Positions 57,495 through 64,000 of a stretch of DNA of 64,000 nucleotides are shown piece by piece. This stretch comes from Picocystis sp. L7 (taxonomy: Eukaryota > Chlorophyta > Picocystophyceae > Picocystales > Picocystaceae). The stretch's first letter is position 1. Every line of letters starts with the position of its first letter. The notes below the pieces were generated by a model, which was not told where the DNA came from, did not search any database, and worked only from the letters and a program-made list of their open reading frames with translations. The position numbers were made by a program, and so were the translations under genes. The stretch covers positions 248,001-312,000 of the forward strand of contig QXJR01000021.1 of the NCBI GenBank assembly GCA_020975725.1, in the 5' to 3' direction.

Positions 57495-59249
57495 TCAGAC
57501 CAGCTCCTGTCCCTCGAGGACGCGGATGAGGTCCGTGATGGTGGTCATGTTCTCGGCAGTCATGGACTGCGTGCTGGAGTGGAACTGGTGCAAACGGTGG
57601 AGCAGGCTCGGGAGGGAAGAAAGACCGCCTTCCAAGTGGGCGTCCACGTCCTGGCGCACCTCCGAGCTGCCCAGCACCAGGAACGAAAGCAGGAGGGCCG
57701 CGTACGTCTGCACCATCGCACGCATGCCGTCCCGCTCGTTCTTCTGGAGCATCTCCTCCGTCACCTCGTCCTCGGACTCGTAATCCAACGGCGGAGGACC
57801 CGTCGGACCGACCAAGCGACAGAGACGTCGCACCAGCGGCTCTCCGTGCAGAGACAGACGTGCTAGGGTCCTCCTGTTCTCCTCGTCCTTCTCCACCAGG
57901 TTGATGAGCAGGCACAGGGCCATGTTGGTGGTGTCGGACACCTCCTCGGAAGGAGTAGAGGGCTCCAACAAACGCGAAAGCGTCGAACCGATCGCCTCCA
58001 AACCGTCGAATCGAGCGACCTGGCGGCATCCCTCCTCGCTACCGTTGGTGAGGTTCACCAGCAGGGCCAGGATGCTCTTCAAAGCCAACACGGAAAGCTT
58101 GCAGTTCTCCTCGTAACTGGAGGACAGGTAACGCAACCAAACCATACACGCCTGCACGCACGGGACCCTCTTCACCGATCCCGTGGAAGTGCTGGAATCA
58201 AATTCCAGTGTCAACAGCGTCTGGATGCCTTGCTCGTTCAAGAAGGTGATGTTCTCCAACACCTGCAAGGCTACCATCAGGCATTCCAGTACGTGCAACG
58301 ACCGTTCCCCACCCTCCACCACCAAGGCTTGCACAAGTTGATCCACCAGGACCACCACCGCCTCCAACCCATCCCGTTTGCAAAAAGTGGCTTTGAATTG
58401 TTCCACTACCATCAATGCCGATTCGCTGTCGGGGGCGCGGGTGCAGCTCTCTAGCACGTGCACAGCCAGGAGCGGCGAGGAGATCCGGACGTCCTCGATT
58501 AGCTCGTGTTGGTGCAGTGTGTTTTCCAACGCCTCGCCCGTCCGAAAAAACTTCTTGGTCTGCTCCAGGACCGTTCTGCTGTTTCTGTCCGACAGGATCT
58601 CGGTCTGTGGACCTGTTGCCGGTTGCATGAAGAGCTCGAGCAGACAAGTCATTGCATCCCCGCAGGACAGCTTGGGCACGTTGGCCGGGTCCTGCGCCAG
58701 TACGAAGAGCAGCACTGCTGCCTGCAGTGCCATCACTTCGTCCTCCCATCCGTTCTTGAACGCGCAGGCCATCACTTTCTCGAGCGTTCCCGTGGCTCGG
58801 AGCATCCTCCCAGCTTTTTTGGTGGTGCAGAGCGCGGTCAGCTGCACGATGCTGCTTCTTCGTACTGCTGGTTTGGCGGCATCCGCTCCGGAGAGCAGGT
58901 AGAACACGTCGTCCTCGAACTGGTTCCTCTCTCCCGTCTCCTGGACTTCGAACAGCGACGTGGAGTTCTCCTTTGCGGCTGGACGCCTGGGTGGAGGTGG
59001 CGGCATGAGGTGTGCCGATGGGCTCCACACTTGTTCTCCGCCTCCTCCTCCCGCTTCCTCGCCTTCTGCGGATGGCTGCCTTCCCCTCCGCGGCGATGCG
59101 TATCGCAGCAGGGTGCTCTTCCCACCTTCTGCACGCGGTGCCGTGCGTTTGGGAGCCATGCCGATCCCGCGCCGACGCGTCCACGACGAAGACGCGCACG
59201 AGAAGCGTTCGCGCGCCTCCCTTCGCGCCGAAGGGAGTTTCTTCTCCAT
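57495..59249 (-). CDS. WAPL: Cohesin-release factor WAPL
   Basis: 584 aa from the ATG at 59249 (an ATG at 59159, MAPKRTAPRAEGG, is the alternative). WAPL opens the cohesin ring with PDS5. The helical-repeat WAPL domain begins TSLFEVQETGERNQFEDDVF, followed by AVRRSSIVQLTALCTTKKAG and GWEDEVMALQAAVLLFVLAQ, the HEAT pairs at the start of the plant WAPL domain. Later come ALKSILALLVNLTNGSEEGC and TTNMALCLLINLVEKDEEN, matching conserved WAPL helices. The N-terminal 100 residues are basic and disordered, with LLRYASPRRGR, reminiscent of the plant RTYGRR start. Single exon. A GTTAAC element ends 110 bp upstream of the chosen ATG, the same distance as at two other genes. Confidence 0.85.
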   Translation of the reverse strand: MEKKLPSARREARERFSCASSSWTRRRGIGMAPKRTAPRAEGGKSTLLRYASPRRGRQPSAEGEEAGGGGGEQVWSPSAHLMPPPPPRRPAAKENSTSLFEVQETGERNQFEDDVFYLLSGADAAKPAVRRSSIVQLTALCTTKKAGRMLRATGTLEKVMACAFKNGWEDEVMALQAAVLLFVLAQDPANVPKLSCGDAMTCLLELFMQPATGPQTEILSDRNSRTVLEQTKKFFRTGEALENTLHQHELIEDVRISSPLLAVHVLESCTRAPDSESALMVVEQFKATFCKRDGLEAVVVLVDQLVQALVVEGGERSLHVLECLMVALQVLENITFLNEQGIQTLLTLEFDSSTSTGSVKRVPCVQACMVWLRYLSSSYEENCKLSVLALKSILALLVNLTNGSEEGCRQVARFDGLEAIGSTLSRLLEPSTPSEEVSDTTNMALCLLINLVEKDEENRRTLARLSLHGEPLVRRLCRLVGPTGPPPLDYESEDEVTEEMLQKNERDGMRAMVQTYAALLLSFLVLGSSEVRQDVDAHLEGGLSSLPSLLHRLHQFHSSTQSMTAENMTTITDLIRVLEGQELV

Positions 59250-60264
59250 CTTCGTCCATCTCCCCCCCCCACCGAGCCAGACCGAGCGCCTCCACCCGAG
59301 TCAGGTGAACCTGTGGTTAAAAGGAGTTTTGTGGGAGGTCTGAGGGGCGTAACGAACGGTTAACAGGAACGAAACGAAAGGGGGGATGGAGGTGGACAGG
59401 AGAGACAAGCGGTCCACTAGGAGAACCGAGCACGAACGAGAAATGGGCGTGCAAATGGCCTGGGAGGGTGTGGCATGGCAGAATGGATGCACAGGATCCA
59501 GACAGGGATCGCAGAACCGTGCCAAGGAAGGAGCTTTGTGAATTCCAGGGAGACGCACGACGCGCGCCTCGGTCATGTGTGCTTGGAAGGTTGGAACAGA
59601 GCCAGCACTTGTGGCATGCCATCCCACCCCATTGTCCACTTGTTTCTTCTGTCAACATCACTCCCCTCGGTCGATTAGGAGGCACGAGCAGCACCAAACT
59701 GCGACCTCCTCCGTGTCGTGTACAGGCTTCTGGTGACCCTGTGTTCTGGAATTGGAATCACGCAAGTTCCCCTGCATCGACCCGTGACAATGACTTGACG
59801 TTGTGATCTGCCTTGCCTTTCTCTTCAAGGATGTGCTTCCAGCCTGATTGGATGCATCGCAGATGGATGCCAGGCCTATACATGCCTTTTGCCGGCGGCC
59901 TCCATGCGCTACATTGGCCGTAGACCGAAGGCAGCGCATCAAGCAGAAGCAACGTACGTTTGTATGCTGAGTGCCTAAAGGGCGAATCTCCTGGAATCTC
60001 GTTCATCGAAGGTCGGCGAAAAGGAGTATGTGGTTCGTGCGGGGAAGCCCGGTTTGGTTTCCTGGCGACATCGCTCCTTTCGTTCGTGCTTGAGAGAACG
60101 ATTCCGGCATCCATCTCTTTGCTCCACCTGATGCAGCTTGGATCCGAGAAACGTTGTCCGTGCATTCTGCCTCTGCGTGCGTTTCGGTGTACTCGCGAAC
60201 GCGCTCTTTCGCCCCTGTGCTTCTGGCCCCAACCTCCAAGCACGTCCTGGGTGTCGCAACGCAT
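59250..60264. other. Region between SAP30BP-like stop and WAPL start
   Basis: About 1 kb, holding the WAPL promoter (GTTAAC at 59359-59364). A 168-codon - strand frame (59758-60264) starts with ATG directly after the SAP30BP-like stop (TGA then ATG) and has gene-like codon use, but no recognised domain. It may be chance, a second cistron, or part of an unspliced 3' end. Confidence 0.35.
59359..59364. promoter_or_regulatory. GTTAAC element upstream of WAPL
   Basis: GTTAAC 110 bp from the WAPL ATG at 59249, followed on the gene's strand by a GTTAC half-copy. Confidence 0.4.
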
Positions 60265-60741
60265 TCATCTCGTCTTGGATCTTTTGGAAGCTCTTTCTGC
60301 GGCTTCTTTGGCTGCTTTGATGGCCGCTTCGGCCTCTGTCTTCGACATGCTCCCTCGATTCGGGTCGTGCCGACGTCCAACGTCGGTCCGGCGTCTCGCC
60401 ACGAACTCGACCTTCGTCTTCCTGTTGCGCCTTCGTTCCTTCTTCGCCTCGTCTTCGGCCTCTCTCGCCATGGCCAGGTAGTCGTCTTCGGGAGGCACGC
60501 CTTCCAAGCCGCCTTCATCCGGCGGCAGGTTGGTTCCGAGCGGCGGGAATCCGCCGTGTTCGGCCATGGCGTCCACGAGGTACGGGTTTCGAAACGCGTG
60601 CGACGCACGCAGCGACGCGAAGAACCCCTTCCCGTCCGCCTTGGCCGCCTTCAGGCGATCCAATGACCTCCGAAGGCGCGATTCGAGCGTTTCCTGCGTC
60701 CCGGTCGCGTCGGAAACGCGCTGGATCGTCGCCGGTTCCAT
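60265..60741 (-). CDS. SAP30BP: SAP30BP/HCNGP-like protein
   Basis: 158 aa. Residues about 20-110 align with the HCNGP domain: LDRLKAAKADGKGFFASLRA, then AFRNPYLVDAMAEHGGFPPL, GTNLPPDEG, and DDYLAMAREAEDEAKKERRR followed by TKVEFV. Human SAP30BP has FRNPSIYEKLIQF, GTNYPKDMFDPHG and AKKERTKIEFV at the same spacing. The human protein is an RBM17-linked splicing factor and SAP30 partner. This copy lacks the acidic N-terminal region and most of the C-terminal tail (human 308 aa), so it is either a minimal homologue or missing exons upstream. A coding-like - strand frame with its own ATG at 61275 (61275-60934) could supply one. Confidence 0.8.
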   Translation of the reverse strand: MEPATIQRVSDATGTQETLESRLRRSLDRLKAAKADGKGFFASLRASHAFRNPYLVDAMAEHGGFPPLGTNLPPDEGGLEGVPPEDDYLAMAREAEDEAKKERRRNRKTKVEFVARRRTDVGRRHDPNRGSMSKTEAEAAIKAAKEAAERASKRSKTR

Positions 60742-61891
60742 CGCACCCGTCGGTCGCGATGGAAGCCGACGTCGTTTCTGTCGTCGATTGGATCGATGGG
60801 TCGACGGGAACGAGCACGTGACATTCGCGGCACGTGTGCAAGACTTTCGGATCGTCCGCGGCGGTGTGCTGGATTCGAGTCGGAAGCGAGCGCGCCAGGA
60901 AGTGGGACGTGTGGAGGAAGCGACCGTCGCGCACTACTCGTGGTGGTTGGACGCTTGTTCGGACCGTTCGGATGGGACGCCCATCGCTCCCATCGGTTCG
61001 GATGCGCATCCTTGGATGTCGTCCTGCTCTTCCTCGGTTCCTCGGACGAGCGACAGGCACGATTTCGCCTTTGCACGGGACCTGCAGCGCGCAACGACCT
61101 CGGACCGTCGCTTGGAACCGTTGCGTCGTTCCTTCTTCGATCCTGTTGGCATGGCAGGCCATTCTCCTCCCTCCCGACGTTCCCGTTCTGGCATCTCGTC
61201 TTGCGTCGCCGATCGCTCGATCAGGCGTCCCCGCGGGAAGCCACGCCGCATCCCACAACCGACGCTGGACGTCATTGCCGTGGTGCCAGGATGTCGATGA
61301 AGACCGTCTTTCTCCCTTTTGTTGTCGGTGGAGAGGGATCGATCGCGATCGCCAGTGCTCGACTGTCCGGTGTTTCCCTTCCTAACTCACCCGCCATCGA
61401 ATCGCCAAGCGAGTTTCCAATCCTCCGTGCACACGTTGCGTCGGCATCCCCGTTTGCCGCGTCCATCCGATCCCACCAAGAGTCCGTGGTTCCAACGCAT
61501 CCACCGGCCGTTTCCATTCGTCCTCCTCTCTGTCGTGCCCATGGAGCACGTCCATCCGGTTCCATGCCACCTCTCCAAAGCGGTCGGCAATGGGTTGATG
61601 GAGCGATCCCATCCCGTTCGCGAAGCCCACGTGTTCCTCCACTCCCGAACGGACGGGACTGTCCTTTCAACCGACCGGGTGGATCCCCGATGAACCGTCC
61701 CGATTGAACCGGACGCACCACCCGATGGACGCACACGGGGGAGAAGAAACTCCCCGGATGCGTTCGGGAGGGCTGGGGTTAACTTGGAGGGAGTTCAGGA
61801 TCGAGGGACGTGCTGGTGGGCCATTCGGAACGGCATCCGCAGGCGCACACGTGGAAGCGGAAGAAAGAGGCGTCGAAGGGAAGGAACGAGG
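60742..61891. other. Divergent intergenic region SAP30BP-like / BET1-like
   Basis: About 1.15 kb. Contains the GTTAAC at 61778-61783 and the 113-codon - strand frame 60934-61275, which has an ATG and gene-like codon use but no recognised domain. Confidence 0.4.
61778..61783. promoter_or_regulatory. GTTAAC element upstream of the BET1-like gene
   Basis: GGGTTAACTTGG, ending 109 bp before the ATG at 61892. Confidence 0.4.
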
Positions 61892-62272
61892 ATGGAAGGC
61901 GCGTCCACGTCGTACGAAGCAGCCGCCACGGCGAGACACTCGCTGTTCCGGGGGTCGCAGGGAGGGGAACACGTGCAGATCGCCGTCGGACGTGGACCGG
62001 AGTTCGACGAAGAACAGGAGATCGAAGGACTCCGCTCGCAAGTGGCCAGGCTCACGGGACTGGCCAAAGACATCGGGACGGAAACCAAGACGAACCACCA
62101 GATGCTGGAGACGCTCGAACAGAGCGTCGTACGAGCCCAAGCGGCCATGCGACGCACCATGCACCGACTCAACCGAGCGTACGTGAGAGGAGGAAGCAAC
62201 CACCTGCTGTACCTCGTGCTCTTCGCGTTCGGGTTCTTCATGCTGCTGTGGTTCCTCTCCAAGCTGCGATGA
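61892..62272 (+). CDS. BET1: Bet1/Sft1-like Qc-SNARE
   Basis: 126 aa from the ATG at 61892. A C-terminally anchored SNARE for ER-Golgi or intra-Golgi fusion. The SNARE helix (about 42-100) reads EEQEIEGLRSQVARLTGLAK, then DIGTETKTNHQMLETLEQSV and MRRTMHRLNRAY, matching the EIGNEVKTQNKLL...MGKL pattern of Bet1. The tail anchor is LLYLVLFAFGFFMLLWFL, followed by SKLR at the extreme C-terminus, again as in Bet1 (IKLR). The N-terminus is short, without a longin or Habc domain, as expected. It converges on the PRC-barrel gene. Confidence 0.9.
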   Translation: MEGASTSYEAAATARHSLFRGSQGGEHVQIAVGRGPEFDEEQEIEGLRSQVARLTGLAKDIGTETKTNHQMLETLEQSVVRAQAAMRRTMHRLNRAYVRGGSNHLLYLVLFAFGFFMLLWFLSKLR

Positions 62273-62471
62273 GCACGACGGACCACCCTCCTCCCGACAC
62301 GGCGACACGACGTGCGCAAAAAAGGGGCGTTCGAACGAAAAGTGACGCGAATCGACCATCCACGCACAAGGATCGGGTGGCATGCAAGAATTCAGTGCAC
62401 TGCATTTCAACTCAGGACAGCGCCAGGAAAAAAAATCATCGATGTGCAAGCAGGTGGTGCAATCGAAGCGT

Positions 62472-63791
62472 TCATATTCGATCTTCCGCTGCATCGTACT
62501 GCCTCCTCCTGGATGCAAATCCAGTGCCCCTTCCCGCGTCCATCTCGACTCCCGCCTCTTCCAGTTCCCTCGATGTACCATTCTCCTCCACCACCCATTG
62601 GTCGAAACGCTTGGACGCAGGCCTCGCTTCCCTCCGCGGTGGACTTTCGCCCAGCCGTCCATCCGCATCCCTGCGTTGATACGCAGGTCTCCTGTCCTTG
62701 AAATCATACAGGGGTATCCGTGCGGTCCCCGAGGAAGATGTGGAATCTCCTGCAATCCTTCGTTCTGGCTCAGGCTCAGGAGCCCTGGGTTGGGCCCGAC
62801 GCGTGCGGCGTTCTGGGCTGCTGCGATTGTACGTAGGCACTTCCCTACCGGTGGGCATGGGCCTTTCCCTCCGTCGTGGTTCAGCTGTTCTGTACGTTTC
62901 CTCCGGATACCTCCGAGGTTGTGGTCGATCGTATTCCATCCTTTCGTATTCGTACGGTTCGTCGTCGTACATGTACGATTCCGCCCAAGGCGGGTCGATG
63001 CCCAGCCTCTCTGCAATCCCTGAAGTGAGCTGCTCCAGCCTCCTCTCTGCCCCCTCCATGGCGATGATCCTTCCTGGACCCGCGGTGACCACCTCCTCCA
63101 CCTTGAGCGAGTACGTGCTGACGATGGAATCAGGAACGAGAGGCACACCCAAGGAATCGAACACGATGTCCACCACCTTGCCGCTTTCTGGGCTGAAGAG
63201 GTAGTCACGCACGCGTCCAAGGTACTCGCCAGATTCGGTGACCAGCTCGCTTCCGACCAAGGTGTTGAGCCCGTACGTGCTGAGGTTGCTCTCCAGCACG
63301 CTTTCGTCGTGCACGAGGACGACGTCTCCGACCTGTCGGAGACTCTGCAACATGACTGCATCTGCAGACTCTCCCATGGCGAGAGCGTTGGGCGCCACGT
63401 CCAGCGAGACGAGCTCCCAACGCGAGGCGTCCACCCACGCCTGGCGCACCACACCGAGCTTCAAGCCACTCGTGCGCGTGATCACGGCCTTTCCCACCAC
63501 GTCCGACCGCGTCAGGTGCACCTCTCGTGGCTGAGGAGCCGTCCCAGAGGCCCGTGAGGCGGCGGAGATCCTCCACGTTCGCGCTTTCGTCGCCGACGTG
63601 CGCATCTTCATCGTCGACGATGAAGCACGTGTGGCCGCCGACAGTCCCTTCCCACGAGAAATGGAAGAGTTTCCCTTTCGAAGGCCCGGTCGAAAGGGGC
63701 GCCTTTCCGATCGAAAGGAAACGACGGCGGGTTCGAAAGGAAGACACCTCGAGGATCCGAAGACGAGAGACACAAGGGCGACGGATGGCAT
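62472..63791 (-). CDS. PRC-barrel domain protein, probably plastid-targeted
   Basis: 439 aa from the ATG at 63791 (MPSVALVSLVFGSSRCLPFE). The first 100 residues are Ser/Arg/Phe-rich, a probable transit peptide. Two PRC-barrel-like beta domains follow: LTRSDVVGKAVITRTSGLKL ... VSLDVAP (about 115-165) and YGLNTLVGSELVTESGEYLG ... GKVVDIVFDSLGVPLVP (about 205-260). Then comes a conserved segment VVTAGPGRIIAMEGAERRLE and a long disordered Arg/Glu/Tyr-rich tail (290-439). Cyanobacteria and plant plastids have twin PRC-barrel proteins of unknown role; homologous barrels occur in RimM and photosynthetic reaction centre H subunits. Function here unknown. Confidence 0.8.
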   Translation of the reverse strand: MPSVALVSLVFGSSRCLPFEPAVVSFRSERRPFRPGLRKGNSSISRGKGLSAATRASSSTMKMRTSATKARTWRISAASRASGTAPQPREVHLTRSDVVGKAVITRTSGLKLGVVRQAWVDASRWELVSLDVAPNALAMGESADAVMLQSLRQVGDVVLVHDESVLESNLSTYGLNTLVGSELVTESGEYLGRVRDYLFSPESGKVVDIVFDSLGVPLVPDSIVSTYSLKVEEVVTAGPGRIIAMEGAERRLEQLTSGIAERLGIDPPWAESYMYDDEPYEYERMEYDRPQPRRYPEETYRTAEPRRRERPMPTGREVPTYNRSSPERRTRRAQPRAPEPEPERRIAGDSTSSSGTARIPLYDFKDRRPAYQRRDADGRLGESPPRREARPASKRFDQWVVEENGTSRELEEAGVEMDAGRGTGFASRRRQYDAAEDRI

Positions 63792-64000
63792 CGGGCACCA
63801 AACGCTATGCGCGACGGACAAGCTAATCGATGGGTGTGTGAGATGCTCCGGCAACATACGGATGTTTGCTCCTTCACTGTCTGCTCGGGTGGCTGAACAC
63901 CAATCCCAAAAGCTCTGCACGTGTGAGGTTCGAATCCGCCTTGCTTTTGCACGAGGGGAAGACGACGAACGAGCGAGGTCTTGGAATGCTCAAATGCGCA
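63792..64000. other. Window-end flank
   Basis: About 210 bp. GGTTCGAATCC at 63928-63938 looks like a tRNA B-box, but the neighbouring bases do not give a paired T-arm or acceptor stem, so no tRNA is called. A gene beginning past the edge cannot be excluded. Confidence 0.35.

Noticed and set aside
63885-63960. tRNA gene near the window end
   Set aside because: GGTTCGAATCC is present, but the T-stem has two mismatches in five, no matching acceptor strands exist in direct or permuted order, and the A-box is poor.

Overview
The window is nuclear DNA from a unicellular photosynthetic eukaryote with a compact, intron-poor genome. Most proteins are encoded in one uninterrupted frame, intergenic gaps are usually 0.1-1 kb, and AATAAA signals lie 0-45 bp past several stop codons. 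The few introns are 70-385 bp, GT-AG, and mostly near the 5' end of the gene (MTHFR, a complex I subunit, a lytic transglycosylase and one unknown gene). Plastid-type genes (a CRTISO-like oxidoreductase, a PRC-barrel protein, bacterial-type GpsA, an MltB-like enzyme with a bipartite presequence) and plant-like versions of MTHFR, complex I 21-kDa subunit, EED and initiator tRNA suggest an archaeplastid alga. A mesophilic unicellular red alga would fit the gene density and moderate GC content, but the sequence alone does not settle the lineage.

Layout. 0-2 kb: 5' three quarters of MTHFR (-). 3.7-6.7 kb: EFTUD2/Snu114 (+). 6.8-10 kb: two uncharacterised proteins (+). 11.0 kb: initiator tRNA-Met with an intron (-). 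11.3-13.0 kb: cytosolic AspRS (-). 14-15.4 kb: membrane-anchored TPR protein (+). 15.5-17.8 kb: SET-domain protein (-). 19-22.2 kb: receptor-type double-domain class III nucleotidyl cyclase (-). 22.26-27.26 kb: a whole-looking Ty1/copia LTR retrotransposon sitting 79 bp upstream of the cyclase. 27.9-32.7 kb: SDR (-), small zinc-binding protein (+), SlyD-like FKBP (-), MYND protein (+), GpsA-type G3P dehydrogenase (+). 33-38 kb: MltB-like lytic transglycosylase (-), beta-propeller glycosidase-like protein (-), CRTISO-like oxidoreductase (+). 38.5-42.2 kb: WDR7/rabconnectin-3 beta-like protein (+). 42.3-44.3 kb: unknown spliced gene (-) and EED (-). 45.3-45.9 kb: complex I 21-kDa subunit (+, three exons). 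46.0-46.6 kb: Nudix hydrolase (-). 47.6-49.2 kb: seven-unit polyubiquitin (-). 50.2-51.2 kb: ACL5-type aminopropyltransferase (+). 52.1-53.7 kb: BRAP2 (+). 53.7-57.1 kb: MSH6 (-). 57.5-59.2 kb: WAPL (-). 60.3-60.7 kb: SAP30BP/HCNGP-like (-). 61.9-62.3 kb: Bet1-like SNARE (+). 62.5-63.8 kb: PRC-barrel protein (-).

The genes are mainly housekeeping: splicing (EFTUD2, SAP30BP-like), translation (AspRS, initiator tRNA), chromatin and genome stability (EED, SET, MSH6, WAPL), ubiquitin (polyubiquitin, BRAP2), membrane traffic (Bet1, WDR7) and plastid metabolism. They are not arranged as operons. Neighbours are often divergent pairs sharing 125-560 bp, or convergent pairs 30-200 bp apart.

The most interesting items are: (1) an 18-nt intron in an otherwise canonical initiator tRNA gene; (2) a peptidoglycan lytic transglycosylase whose spliced first exon encodes a plastid/thylakoid-like presequence; (3) a recurring GTTAAC inverted-repeat element, in several cases 109-114 bp from the start codon; (4) the split active site inferred for the receptor cyclase and the young copia insertion in its promoter; (5) a cluster of CGCAGAGGA sites, some paired as hairpins, between polyubiquitin and ACL5. 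I did not find a clearly new multi-gene system.
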